A stretch of DNA of 64,000 nt from Dactylellina haptotyla. Taxonomy: Eukaryota > Ascomycota > Orbiliomycetes > Orbiliales > Orbiliaceae. The notes below the pieces were generated by a model. The model saw only the letters and a program-made list of their open reading frames with translations. It was not told where the DNA came from and ran no database searches. Location of the stretch: contig CM062383.1 in assembly GCA_031310005.1 (NCBI GenBank), positions 3,410,001 to 3,474,000 on the forward strand. The letters run 5' to 3'. This document shows positions 10,889 through 22,629 of the stretch, one piece after another; positions within the stretch are counted from its first letter, which is position 1; each line of letters begins with the position of its first letter. A program made the position numbers and the translations under genes.

Positions 10889-11954
10889 ATGCCAGGAGAT
10901 CTCAACCAAAAGTTATATGTTGGCTCGATTCCGGAGGGGCTCAAGTTTGAACTGACGAGCGCTGTACCCACGGTCCCTCCTGGTGGCTACCTCTCATCAT
11001 TTACGGGATTTGGTACACTCGGCCACAATACCGATAACGACGGCGTAAGTAAATTTTATAAAACCATACCTATCTCGACTTATCTTTAGACGGGTCAATT
11101 AATTATATGTCAATATGTAGAAAAAATTCAACTTAATAAAATTCCCCGTTACTGTTGCTGCAGGCCCCAGCAAGCCTGGTTACATCGGTCAGTGCAAGTT
11201 TACTCGACAAGCCATCGCCAAACCCCCAGGACAGGGTGGTAACATATCATTCTCGTTCAGGGTCACGGGAAAAACCAATCTACCCAATAAAAAAGGTTCG
11301 ATTACTGTCAACGAAACGGGTACTTTCGTCGTCACACCAACGGACTGGAACACTTTCTCTCGCCCCGATAACGTCAAACTCACGATGAAATTGGCGAAGG
11401 GTGCGACTGGCCAGGTTGAGACGCCGCTGCGTAACAACATTGGCATGGACCCGCCGGATATCCGCTTCATCTTTGCACTCAGCGAGAAAGAGCAGCCCTC
11501 GCTCATGTTGACCTTTATAACGAATCAATCGCTTATGGATAAGGCTCTCGGCTATTCGATTGAGGGGCTGATAAAAGCCAATGTTGCTCTTATTAAATAC
11601 GGCGTGATTGTACCATTGACTGGCCCCGTCGCGCCTTTGGTTAAGGCGGCTGTTGACGAGGTACCCGGAATGATCGATAAACCAAAGTCCGTTGGTAAAG
11701 AGCTCCCCAAGGCGGGAAATCCCGATAATGGCGTGGATAGAAAGCAATTTCCTGGTCCTCGTAAGAGAGACTATGGATATGGTGGGTATGCCGGGCATAG
11801 CGGCTATGGCTACGGCGGGTATGACGCTCGTGACGCATACGCGTATGGGATGGATGAGTACAACAGTTATGACTATGATTCTGGAAGCGGGTATGGATAT
11901 GGGTATGGGTATGGTAGGGACTTCGAATACGGCGGTTATGGCGACTATTACTAG
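10889..11954 (+). CDS. unknown protein with Gly/Tyr-rich C-terminal tail
   Basis: Two exons (10889-11044 and 11121-11954) join at phase 0 into 329 residues. No signal peptide is present (MPGDLNQKLYVGSIPEG). The central part looks like a beta-rich globular domain (GGNISFSFRVTGKTNLP, GSITVNETGTFVVTPTDWN, DNVKLTMKLAKG, IRFIFALSEKEQPSLML). A helical segment then follows with NVALIKYGVIVPLTGPVAPL. The last 70 residues are low complexity, dominated by Gly, Tyr and Asp (repeats of GYGYG and YGGY). Such tails are known to favour self-association or condensate formation in other proteins, but function here is unknown. The intron has a perfect GTAAGT donor. Confidence 0.8.
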
Positions 11955-12178
11955 AAGTTACCTTGAAGTCACGCACATGTAGGGTCGAGTTTATGTTTCT
12001 TGCATATTTTTGAGGAAGTTCGTCAGCAATGGGTATCTTAATATTTTGTATTTGGGTCTCTAGATAGTATTCTTGTCTTTTTCTTTATATCGTTTGTCTC
12101 TAATATCATAATCTACTCTACCATTTGATCTTCTTTAAATGCTGCTAGAGGTGCTGTGTGTCTCTTGAGGTGGTTTAT

Positions 12179-13465
12179 CTAATCAAAGTCCTCGTCAGCC
12201 ATGATATCAATTTTTGGCCGAGCGGGTGCTGCCTTCGGAGGTAGAATTCCAGGACCGGCAAGCCGAGTAGCCTTTTTCGGTTTTGTTTTGCTGGTATTTT
12301 TGGTTGGCTTGGGCCGACTGGCAGGCTGCTGGTCTAGGGTCGGAGGATCTTCAGAACTGAGGAATCTGTCCAGTCCCGCGGCCTGTTCCACGTCTTGATC
12401 AAGCTTGACCTCTGCTTTCTTGCCTTTTAGTATACTTTGCGGTGTACCCGTCCTTGTTGGCCCTTGCGTCGATGTTCTTGACTCAGAGGAGGAGTTTGAC
12501 TGGTGGAAGTCCTGTGATACGGAATAACGATCACGTTGAAAGGACATGAGCTTCTCGGCATATTCATGCTTTCTTTGATTCAATTCGGCTCTATTGCGTC
12601 ATCAGCGTCTTGCACTCGATAGTCTAAGATTGAAGCTTACTTTCGTTTCTTCGCATAAAGTTCGAATGTGGCATCCTGGGTATGCTCCAGCCGATCAATT
12701 TCAGCTTTTGATTCCGCGGCTTCGGCTTGATTGATCTCTCGGTCGATTTCAATCAGTTGCTGATGTAGTGAATCTATCCAAAAGTTTAGATACGCATAAT
12801 ATGAGGTTGTTAGATGGTTCTTACATGCTTGCTCTCTTGCTGCAGAGAGTTGTGTTTTGACGTCTGAAAGTCCTTCTACATATTTCCTAAGGTCATGCGC
12901 AGCTGTAACATGCGAATGAATCTACTACAAATATTAATATTTTTATGTGTAGATCTTGAAGTTATTCGACCTACGAGTTCATCTACACGATGCAGTAAAT
13001 GGGTGGCTTTCTAGCTCTAATATTAGCACAATCTATTTGCTAAACTTTGTCTGCGAGTAGTGACTTACGATCGCTTTTTGGTCATTTTCTGCGGCCTTTT
13101 GCTGGATGATATGGCGTGGTAGACTAAGAATCAATATATTAGGATCTTGAAACTATAAAAGCGTAGGAGAGAGAATTCAAGAATCCACCTTTTCGCGAAT
13201 TTATGAGTCTCGGGGAGCTTTTCGATGCTACAACCGACGTGTCAGTACCACTGATACAAGAGGTCGAACATCGGAATTCTCACATCTTATCTGCTCTCTC
13301 TAATTGCTCTTGCGTCGGAGGTTGAGGGCTTGGACTTCTACGAGCTCAGCCATCAGTGAGTGGGCAAGCCATTTACTGCGTTCCGTGTGTTGTGGGAATC
13401 GCAAACCTTGTCCTGCTTAAATCTCCGACATTGAGCCTCGACACCAGTTCCCTAAACCGATCCAT
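12179..13465 (-). CDS. coiled-coil protein of unknown function, eight exons
   Basis: Starting at ATG 13465 (MDRFRELVSRLNVGDLSR), eight exons can be joined with consistent phase to a protein of about 290 residues. The order is an N-terminal helix, a Pro-rich link (SPSPQPPTQEQ), helices including ERADKIIEKLPETHKFAK, and LRKYVEGLSDVKTQLSAAREQ. A long charged coiled coil is next (QLIEIDREINQAEAAESKAE, then RLEHTQDATFELYAKKRKAE). The C-terminus is disordered, with a Ser-rich part, a basic part (SKTKPKKATRL), and an acidic end DIMADEDFD. The mix of heptads and an acidic tail suggests a subunit of a larger complex; I cannot name it. The fourth and fifth junctions are the least certain, as alternative AGs nearby would create stops. 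Confidence 0.65.
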
Positions 13466-14925
13466 GGGCCGAGAAACGAGAAACGAGAAGCTCCGTTGGA
13501 TTGGTATCCAATAGGTACGGTAAGGAGCGGCTGGGCTGGTACCAGCAGTTCGGCGTCACCTCAAGCTGGTGGGGGTGGTCCTGATCAGGTTGTATGCAGG
13601 TGCTGGCCCGTTCGCTGCGTTGATGTTTGAACAACCAAGTTATTTGTTCCACAACAAACCATAGTTGGCTCCACTCCCGTTACAAAACCTTGTTCGACCG
13701 ACTGGCCTGACCATTCCGAAGTTTACCACAGGAAACGTAATCCACGGGTGTTGACAGGAATTCGAACTTCTCGGGCCCGGATATCGAGTGCATAATCTCA
13801 AACCGAACTCGACTAGTTAGCATGGTCTCGATTTCTGTACTGTGGAAATATACTCTATTTTATCAACCTGTGTCACTCGAGTCTCCAAAAGTATCCATTA
13901 CTCTATCATGGTTCATATGGTTGCGAGCTGTCGCCAAAGATATGAGAGATCATATAATCATATCTATGCCTTTGAGCCGCAAACGTTATTGAGCTGCCAT
14001 GATTACCGCGAGTCGTCCTGCCGAGTTTCGTTGCAACTGATCGGCTCGGTTTCTAATAGTCTAGATATATACATTCGATGAATTATTATATTCCTATGGG
14101 CTCCTATGAGCCAAATCTAAGTGGGTTTCTTGGTCAAAGCTATAAAATACCCAATTTAGTAAGATAGAGCTAACTATATTGCCTCTGCAAAATCAGGCCA
14201 GATTGGCCACTAGTTTTCTCTTTCCTTCGTGGGAAATGTGGTCAATGCGAATGAAAATGGGAGAGTAATCCTGGATCCGAGTGCGCCCCGCGGCCCGGCA
14301 GTTGAGACTGGCCTGTTACGAACTGTGACTCCACCCATAGATTTTAGTTCAAAGTAAAAGCCACTATAATTGTATATTGCCGCAGTCGATGTGCATATGT
14401 TATCGCTTTCGTCCCTTGTTACTAGCCAGTGCGGTCTTGAAATGGGGATGGGATGAATGAACAGTGCTGTGCCACTTGATATACGGGTCAACATTATTGA
14501 TAGCCTCAAAGGATTCGTTTGCGTTCTCAGGATTTGGCTCTCCTTATCACGGCCGGATCAATATTTTAGTTTAGTTATAAACTACGAACTACTCACTTTG
14601 GCCTGAGGACGGGAGTGTCATCCGTATTTTTGTCATCTTACTTATACTTCCGCCCTCTCCTTCTTAAGGTCTCACGAGAATTCTAGCGATATTTAAGTAT
14701 CATTTTAATCTTTTTTATTTACTGTTTGCCGTAAGTACTTACTGATGATTTTATATATTAATTTTAACGACATTTATGTATTCGAATTTGCGAGCCGATA
14801 ATATTTATTTTCCCGCGGGCCTGGTTGCCTGTGTAAGATTAATAATATTACTTAGACCAGCTGCCTCTCCCACCCAACACACTTCCCACTTCCATCAACC
14901 TTGATGATGGACCGCGGCCGAGAAG
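13466..14925. other. intergenic region, possible tRNA-like remnant
   Basis: 1.46 kb between divergent genes. Around 13755-13800 the minus strand reads like a degraded tRNA 3' half, with a GTTCGAAT T-loop-like string and a small CTCG/CGAG stem, but no full cloverleaf folds. A 99-codon minus frame at 14210-14509 has no support. From 14560 to 14850 it is AT-rich. Confidence 0.4.
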
Positions 14926-15811
14926 ATGGGCTTGCTAATATCCCGATACATTATAGAAATGGAGAATCAGCGGGCAAACCAGTGTCAGAACTGTAATCCG
15001 CCTCGCTCACAAGACGAAAATACGAATGACCCAGACATTTTCCATCCAAGTGAACGACGTCGAATCCTCCTCGGGATCGGTGTTGCATTACAAGCAACTA
15101 TCGTTTCCTTTGGGTGCTACTTATACGTCTGGACAGCTATCCTCACCTCATGGCCGTCACGCATTTTCGCATTAGAAGTGTTAGAAACCTAATTCAGTGC
15201 AATCCTTATTTTTGATAATTATAAACTATTGGGAGGCTAACTGGTTCCGACCACTGGTTTAATAGCACCCGGATTCTCGGTGTGGTATACGCCTTCCTAT
15301 TCCTTTACAACGCAACCGTGTGGTTCGTTTGCATCCACTATAATTGCGGAATCCCGAGGCATAGGGTATTCATAGCGCTTGAGTTTATCAGAGTAATACC
15401 CTGGTTTATAATCGCCATCCTATTCTTGATTTACTCTGTCCCGATAATCGGTGATTTCATTGGTGTTGTGCTTTGGATCGGCCTTTGGTCATACCAATTC
15501 GCTCCTTTCTGGCTCATGTTGGCAGCAGTCTTTTTATTGGCTTTGTAAGTGTTCCCTGCTCTGGTAACCTATTTTTGCTCGATATGGATGTTTAACCATC
15601 GTTTAGTTGGTCGCTGTGCTGGACGTTCGTGTATTTCTTACATGAAAGGAAAGATGAAATAAAGAGATTGCTGAGGATTGGATACGGATACGACGGCCAT
15701 ACGACAACGCAGGAGGATATTCAACAGGAACCCCAGGTGTCAAGACCAAGGAGTTACAACAGCATAAGTGAAGACACACCTTTGCTCATCAATCGCGACG
15801 AGATTGTTTGA
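14926..15811 (+). CDS. four-helix membrane protein, unknown
   Basis: Three exons (14926-15179, 15266-15544, 15607-15811) give 245 residues. The N-terminal 45 residues are polar, with two Cys close together (CQNC). Four hydrophobic helices follow: ILLGIGVALQATIVSFGCYL, LGVVYAFLFLYNATVWFVCI, FIRVIPWFIIAILFLIYSV and a last one including FAPFWLMLAAVFLLA. The C-terminal tail of about 60 residues is cytosolic-like and charged. A second possible start is the Met 11 codons downstream. Both introns have GT/AG ends; the first splits a Val codon and the second splits a Phe codon. No family recognised. It lies upstream, same strand, of the helical gene and of another four-helix membrane gene. Confidence 0.72.
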
Positions 15812-16635
15812 ACACTTTGATAGTTGATTACTTGGGATCAAATTATTAGTTAAAATTTACCTTCGTCCGTCCAAATAGTATGCATGTAGATATGCAGACG
15901 CTACTCACAACAGCCATTTGATATGAATTTTGTATCACCGCGATCTCGAACTATAAAAATATTAAGAATTAAACCAGGCTGTGTGTTTACCTAGCAGCCC
16001 ATCTCGCTTCATCGAAATAATAAGGGACATATCAATGTAGGTATAATTATGCCTTTAGAATTACTGTCATTTGATAATGGACTGCTTGAAGAGCTAGCAA
16101 GCAGGTTTGAAAAGTAGGAATTATTAAAGATCGGTTAAGCCAATTGTATACACCGCTTGTCATGATCAGGGAGCAGGAAAGTAAGACTCTTAGCTTTCAG
16201 TCAGTTTCTGTTTGCGTTTACCGAAGTAATCTGGAATATTTCGTGAGTCTGAGATTTATTGCCAAGAGGATCGAATAATCGAGGCTGAAAAGGTTGATTT
16301 CAGGAATGTTGGTCTAGAACTGTGTTACCCTCCTGTGCTTTTCAGCTCCCCAAAGCTGAAGCAGTCGCTTGTGCATTAGTTTCGCTTGGCAGAACTAGCT
16401 TTGCATCTGAACCAAAACCCAAGAGAGCTGATTGAACCATTTTGGGCACTACACTTTCCGATATCTAGCGCGAAATTTGGCCTTATGAGTTGACCTCCGA
16501 AAATTGCCCAGTATAAAAGCTACGAGAAGCCGCTGCTTCTATAATTGTGAAAGAATTAAACCCAAACATTAATCCTCTGTAACTTTTTCCCATACTGAGT
16601 TCAAATTTGAACGAAAACAACTTGACGGATTTTCA
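15812..16635. other. intergenic region
   Basis: About 820 bp, AT-rich and without an open frame of note. It carries the promoter of the next gene. No repeat or RNA gene was seen. Confidence 0.5.
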
Positions 16636-18154
16636 ATGTCGGAAGGCGTCGGACAAAACCCATGGGAGAGGGAAGACCCTGGTCCACCTAAGTCGCAAAA
16701 GCATGCGTTTGTAAGATTTATTCTCCACTACATATACCTGGATAGTAATTGGCCCACGAGAAGCTATCCTTAAGGAGATTTATGGGAATGCTTGTTGACT
16801 ATCACCGCACCTACTGCAGCGGAGTGGCATGGAATTCTGGTACTCACTAGACGCAGGAGTCATGGAAGATGTAGCACGTACTGGACAACTGGTATATTCT
16901 CCCTCTGTGTCATACCGCCCATCTCCCACTAGCATTGACGATTCATTACAGGAGGAGATAAGGTTTTTTCCGCCAAACCTTCCACCGGATCCCCCTCCCG
17001 CCCAAGAAGTTGAGGATACGGCCAAGCGTGTCTCCAAGACCGTAGCTAATATCGCGAGTAATATTCCCGTTGTTGGGAAATGGTTGAGCGTTGGCATTGA
17101 AATGCTCGGCCAGCATATATCTAATGCCCAAAAACAAAGGGAACTTCTCCCAAAAATCCCGAAGTCGGAGCCCCCTACCATGGACAAGAGGATATATACC
17201 GCCATTTCAAAATTGATGGACCAGGAAGTCCAAAAAGAAATCAGGAGCATCTGCAATAGCTTTGAAAGGTATCTATCCAGGTCGCGCGAGGGGAATAGAG
17301 CTTTGGATTACGGTAGTAGGAGGTTGTCCTTGGTAAGTAAGCGTAGGCGCCTGGTGCAGTTCAATTTTAATGCTCGCAAAGACTTTGCTTCCGAAATTCA
17401 AGCTAATTGATGTGTCGTTGCTAAGGAAACCATCAAAGCTTGCGAGAAGCATATCGACGGTGCTGCTGACGCAGACACGCTTCAAACTTGCTTTATCAAG
17501 CTTGCAACAAACCTCAAGTGGGAGGATGTATCTGCCAGTCTTTTGATCATGTATATCATGGAACTGCTTTTGTTAACGTGGGAGTACCGAAATCAACTGT
17601 ATATCGAGTTGATCGGTCTCGCCATAGATGAAGATACAGATGAATCATTTCAACTGGCTCGCGACCTGCAATCCGAATTGCATGTCGTTACCAGAGGTTT
17701 TCAGAGATGGCTCAAAGACAACATCGAGGTCCTGGAAACGGGTATAAACAAGTTGGTTAATGACCGTAAAGCTCAAGTGAGTATTATCAAACTGAAGAAA
17801 ACAGATAACGATCGAAAGACTTTAGGAAATTGGCCTTGGACTGCCGGGGCTGTGAACCAATGGATATGGCAAGACGAGTATAGCCAAAGTTCTGCTGTGT
17901 TGAGCATTCAAAGCTGGGAGCATAACGGGCATACTATTCAAGAATTAAACAGATTTGCGACTTCTGAGTTGACTGAGTTACGGCAGAGCTATATAAATGT
18001 GTGGCTTCATGACCATATTGACCGTCACATTTCTCCACTCAATCAGATCCTTTGGCCTCTTCAGGACGCTTACAAAGATGCTGAGAAGGAAGCGAAGAGT
18101 CTTCCAGCCCTTCCATTGGAGAAGAAACATAAAAGTGGTGGGGACAGCAAATAG
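16636..18154 (+). CDS. helical soluble protein, unknown function
   Basis: Three exons (16636-16710, 16820-17332, 17426-18154) join at phase 0 into 438 residues. The first exon encodes MSEGVGQNPWEREDPG and ends before a GTAAGA donor; the CTACTGCAG acceptor immediately follows an in-frame stop, supporting the intron. A Pro-rich linker (PPNLPPDPPPAQE) leads to an amphipathic or hydrophobic helix around VANIASNIPVVGKWLSVGIE. The rest is almost entirely predicted helical, with Trp-rich spots (GNWPWTAGAVNQWIWQDE) and a basic C-terminus. There is no signal peptide. An all-helical protein with one glycine-containing hydrophobic helix recalls membrane-inserting folds, but I cannot assign it to a family. 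Confidence 0.75.
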
Positions 18155-18832
18155 GAAATCGCAATTCTGTATTCGAAGATTTTGGTATATCGGCGTCAGG
18201 TGCTCTTTAAAGCATTGCCTAGATAATAAATTCTTGAAGATTGACTCCATAACCCCTGTCTCCTGTTTCCTTTGTACGTCCCAATTCTGATATCAAGACG
18301 CGAATACGAGCCCGAGAACCTATTTTGGCACAACGCCAAGCTTGAACTACTTGCTACATAATAACAATCTTATGTCCGGCATTCGGATAGAAAACCTCAC
18401 AAGCACCGAAGGAAATAAACCTTGTAATTAACAATAACCACAGCTGCGCTGCAGTCTCGCGGTGAGTTTTTCCAGGCTTCCGTAAGTATAGATGTTTCGC
18501 GAGATGCAGAGGAAGATTACGAAACGAGTTGTGAGGCCTAAAAGCAATCGGCGCCAACGAACCTCAATGGGGCGGACCCCGGATAAGGAAAACCAATATG
18601 GTTGCGTGTTGCTGACCCGGCATATTTTAATGGAACTGTGTACAGTTTTTGAGGATTTTGACAGTGAAATGAACTAATCCCGATGGCTTGTATTTAAAGT
18701 CTATGCATCTCCCAAGAGATTCAAATCCCATCAAACAGAAGGCATAGGTCACGCTGTAGCTTACCTAATTGATACAACATAACACCCGCAATATCAGCAA
18801 CATTGTTGTAGACGCCGACGATATTGAAAAGA
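18155..18832. other. intergenic region
   Basis: About 680 bp between two same-strand genes. It has scattered short frames on both strands without conserved content. I see nothing else. Confidence 0.45.
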
Positions 18833-19554
18833 ATGGATGAACAGGAGCGCCCAGTTTCCAAATTGTGGAAATCATTCAAATTTGTGATTCGATGGCTGTA
18901 CACGTTCCCGGTTAGAATATTTCTGATAATCGGCATGTTGATCCAAATATTTGACATCGTTCTTCTAGTCGACTGGAACGCCTGGATTTTAAGTCCTCCT
19001 GGTACTGGCGGGCCCGATATGGTATCGAAGAGTTTCTATCCCCCATCTATCACATTTTCGACTACTAACATCCAGTCGTTCATTCATAGACGAAATGGAA
19101 AGATTGGTCTTTTGTCACCAGCGCAACAGTATACCTAATCTTCTCTATTTTGATGGGACTCGGTTGGATTATTTGTCTTATACTCAACGCATACCCACCT
19201 GTAGGTCTTTGGCTTGTTATAGCCGAGGGACTCAAGGATATTCCGATGTTGGTCTCAACGTTCTCGCGTAGTAAGATAATATATCGAAAGAAGGATGATG
19301 AGTGGGACGAATTTTCCGGTTCAGGGTTTTTATGGGTGTAAGTATTCTTCCCTTCGTCTGTCCCTGAAACTTTTGAAATTATTAAGCGCAATGTATCAAG
19401 TCGCATATGACTGAATGGGAGCTCGCTAATCTTCTTATATAGGCCAATTGTCTTTACATTTCTGTTCTTCGGGATCGTCTTGCTAGCTTATGTCAAACGA
19501 TTCAGCTTGAATCGATGGGGTTTGGGGAAACAAGTTGGGTTGAAGGAGGCATAG
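18833..19554 (+). CDS. small four-helix membrane protein, unknown
   Basis: Three exons (18833-19021, 19090-19337, 19443-19554) give 182 residues. Four hydrophobic helices are visible: IFLIIGMLIQIFDIVLLVDW, then one around ATVYLIFSILMGLGWIICLI, then GLWLVIAEGLKDIPML, and finally IVFTFLFFGIVLLAYV. The loop between the first two has PPGTGGPDM and TKWKDW. The tail is basic (KRFSLNRWGLGKQVGLKEA). The frame changes between exons but the splice phases agree, with GTATCG and GTAAGT donors. No family recognised. It has the same topology class as the gene at 14926, though I see no clear sequence match between them. Confidence 0.72.
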
Positions 19555-20019
19555 AGTTTTAACATTCGCCGACGAGTGCCTTCAATGCGGCCAGTGGAAA
19601 CAAACTTACGCGTGCAACCTCGTTACACTATTGTCTCCAACCTTGAGCCAACCAGTTTCATGGTACTAGGGTGATTTAAGCTTTACTACCTGAACAACTA
19701 AGTAATTTATTTCTGCCAGCTATACCGCATAAAACTGGTTTTTCAAGCTGCCGATTGTTTTCCATTTCAATCGCACAAATTGTATAACGTTAAGTGTTAC
19801 CTTGCTCCTTCCTAATCCGTGACGCCTTTCGTCATATCGCCAACACAAACTAGGGGGGCTTCGAGTGCGTCTTCGATCCAACCAATGTGCGGACATGTCC
19901 GAGCTAGCTGTAGACCGTATTAGTCATCCACAATATATCTTGAAATCCCATAATCTTCAATTCCCCGCATTCTTCATAATTTACAATATTCCTAATTACC
20001 ATTGTGGCATATAATCAAA
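19555..20019. other. intergenic region
   Basis: About 465 bp, promoter side of the GFA-domain gene. AT-rich just before the start codon; nothing else seen. Confidence 0.45.
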
Positions 20020-21108
20020 ATGACGGACGGCTCTGATACCATCACCCTCAATGCTCGCTGTCACTGCAAAGCTAATGATTTCGATATTGTGATCCCCAAA
20101 TGGGCTCTACCGCTGCGTAGCGCAATATGCCAATGCAACAGTTGCCGCCACAGCACGGGTATCTCGGCCCCGAATTCTGTTTCTTTCCCGTATAATCTTG
20201 GTGTCAAAAAGCCAGACTTGTCTAATCTGACAGAATATAAGACATCCGCAGGCCTGCCCAGATACTTCTGTGGAACTTGTGGAGCTCATGTTTGCACTAT
20301 TGAGTTGGATTGTTGGGATGTAACCACTGGCATCATTGACCAAGCTGGCGATCTGCTGTCACGGTTGAACGTCTGGACAGATGATACTGGTGATGGTGGG
20401 TTTTCTGTATATCTGACCGAAAACAATGGCAAAGAAATCCAGAGCTACCGCACAAGCAGCCTGGAATCTTCAGCTAGCAAGGGGCCAGTCACCGCGGAGA
20501 CGACAGCAGAGTACAAAGCGAAGTCGAAGAATATTTTAGCAGCGGAGAGCGATGAGCTCCCTGAATCTGATGAGAAAATGTGGTGTAAGTGCCACTGCGG
20601 CGGGGTCGACTTCTACATCACTCGACCCAACGCAAAGTTCCCAGGACCGGATCCGAAGCATATGGACAAGAACAACGGACTCTGGTGGCTCGCCAAGGGG
20701 AAATACAGATGCAATCCTTGCCCCTGTGAGTCCTGTCGAAGATGTTCCGGGTATGAGATCAACCCGTGGTGCTACGTGCCCAAGTCGAATGTCTTCTGGA
20801 AGGATGGAACGCCAATGCAGTTTAACGAGGGCACATTGAAGTCGTATGAGAGTACTCCCGGGAAAGTAGTTAGAGAATTCTGCCGAGTCTGTGGGGCGAA
20901 AGTGTTCTATAGAGCGCCAGAGAGGAGAGAACCATCCGGCGTCATCGATGTTTCCGTAGGGCTTTTTGAGGGAAACAGCCGAGCTGAAGATTGGTTGAAA
21001 TGGGAACCGGACGTTGGATTCGAAGAGGATGCCCTTGATATAGAACTCTTTAGGTCGATTAATAGCGGGATTGTGAAGTGGAACAAGGAAGCAGAAGGAG
21101 CAGAATAG
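20020..21108 (+). CDS. tandem GFA/CENP-V domain protein
   Basis: A single-exon protein of 362 residues, started at MTDGSDTITL; another Met six codons upstream is less likely. Two GFA (Mss4-like fold) zinc domains are seen. The first has CHC near residue 15, then CQCNSCRHSTG and YFCGTCGAHV. The second has CKCHCGGVDF, CPCESCRRCSGY and EFCRVCGAKVF. These Cys sets match the structural and second zinc sites of the glutathione-dependent formaldehyde-activating family. The two domains are joined by a charged linker with SKGPVTAETTAE. Many fungal GFA proteins have no proven substrate, so a detoxifying role is only family-based. The second domain carries an insert rich in Lys and Trp (NNGLWWLAKGKYR). 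Confidence 0.87.
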   Translation: MTDGSDTITLNARCHCKANDFDIVIPKWALPLRSAICQCNSCRHSTGISAPNSVSFPYNLGVKKPDLSNLTEYKTSAGLPRYFCGTCGAHVCTIELDCWDVTTGIIDQAGDLLSRLNVWTDDTGDGGFSVYLTENNGKEIQSYRTSSLESSASKGPVTAETTAEYKAKSKNILAAESDELPESDEKMWCKCHCGGVDFYITRPNAKFPGPDPKHMDKNNGLWWLAKGKYRCNPCPCESCRRCSGYEINPWCYVPKSNVFWKDGTPMQFNEGTLKSYESTPGKVVREFCRVCGAKVFYRAPERREPSGVIDVSVGLFEGNSRAEDWLKWEPDVGFEEDALDIELFRSINSGIVKWNKEAEGAE

Positions 21109-21342
21109 CCGTGAAGGATTTTCTATGAATGTGGAGGAAGTCAAGGAGCAATTGAGCGTCGTCTAGGCTCTACCTGCGTTTCAATCTGTATTATCATGTA
21201 TCTAAATAAAAAATTCTCCAAAGGCGTCATTCTAAATATCTTCCTACATCATCAATTTCTCGACACTATCATATCTTGTGGACTTAGTTCTCCTGCCCCT
21301 AGACTCGATTTGATCGTCATATCACTAGACGGTTCCTCAAAA

Positions 21343-22629
21343 ATGGCGAAAACTGATGCTTTAGATGAAAGTTCCGCAACATCTAAAGACCAACCAACGA
21401 AGGACCCAGAAGATATCCAACGGGAGATCCGGAAGCTCGCTGCAAGTCTGAACTGGACTACGGAACTTCGAACTAGGGAGAAGAAAGCTAAGTCCCGGCA
21501 AACTCCCATCATCGAATCAAAATACCCTCAAGAAGAGAAAGTTAATTGCCTAGTTTGCGGCGATGATATTTTCGTCTATGAGTCAGTCTCATTGCCCTGC
21601 AGTCATCTTCACTGCCATAAATGCATCCGCGAAAACTTCAATCAAATTCTCGAAAGAAAAACCGAATATCCACCTAAATGCTGCGAGCCATATAAACTCG
21701 AAGATACCATATTCGCTCTTGACGATGAAAAGCTGGGCCAGTTATTGGAGGCTAAAATCAGATATGAATCCTCCAAGCTGATTAATTGCGCTTATTGCCA
21801 AGAAGAGCTAGCAGATGCTTCGACCTCGATTACCAAGGATGCAGCTTACTGCCCAGATTGTAGGGATCTGACATGCGTCACTTGCGGAGATGAAATGCAC
21901 CAAGGCCTTTGTCCTGAAGACGATGGGGTTAAGGAGTTGATCAGGACTGCTGGCACTCGAGGTTGGACGAGCTGCCCTAAATGCAATGAGCTTGTTAGCA
22001 AAAACGGAGGCTGCAATCACATATTTTGTCGGTATGTTTAAGCCAAAGACCCCAAATTTCTGATGCCCACGCTGAAAATTGTTTCTCCGTGAAGGTGTGG
22101 CACCACCTTCTGCTATATATGTGGATATCCTATCAGTGGATCTGATGGCACTGGATGCGAATGTGGAAAGGGAGGGCGAAGGCCTTCATCCGTTGGAGAA
22201 TCGATAAGATCTTACCAGGGCCATCCTGAGGATGAGATTATTGATAAAGCTACCCGTGAAAGGATTGTACAGAGCCACGAGCATGTTTTCGCGGAAAAAG
22301 AAAAAATACTGGCTCAGGAGCGAAGATCTTTGGAAACTGCTATGGCTAAGAAGAAAAAGGAGCTTGGATCTGCTATCAAAATTAGAGAATTGCGCCGGGA
22401 GCTATATGAATTAAAAATCAATTGCGAGGCGACCAAAGCGAAAGCCAGACAGCGCCAGAAGCGAAAGATAACCACTCTAGCAAAGAAGAAATCAGAAGCC
22501 AAGGGTATTAAAAAAGAAATTCAGAATCAGACGTCGATTGCGACCCGAACTCGAGCCAAAGCAAAAGCATCGGGAGGCACATTTTTCAGACTGGGCAATA
22601 CGGAAGGCAAGGTAGAGACTGTTGAATAA
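21343..22629 (+). CDS. RBR-type E3 ubiquitin ligase, copy A
   Basis: Two exons (21343-22031 and 22095-22629) give about 407 residues. The first RING begins at CLVCGDDIFVYESVSLPCSH with HLHCHKCIRENF. An IBR-type Cys cluster follows (CAYCQEEL, CPDCRDLTCVTCGDEM). The second RING is SCPKCNELVSKNGGCNHIFC, continuing after the intron as RCGTTFCYICG. In RBR ligases the Cys in this position of RING2 accepts ubiquitin as a thioester. The intron splits the Arg codon before CGTTFC. A long basic coiled coil forms the last 150 residues (EKEKILAQERRSLETAMAKK). An upstream in-frame Met at 21196 exists but codes for unlikely sequence. It is a close paralogue of the next gene. Confidence 0.88.

Noticed and set aside
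13755-13800. tRNA-like string on the minus strand with a GTTCGAAT loop
   Set aside because: The T-stem does not pair and no acceptor or D-arm partner is found within tRNA length; at most a decayed remnant.
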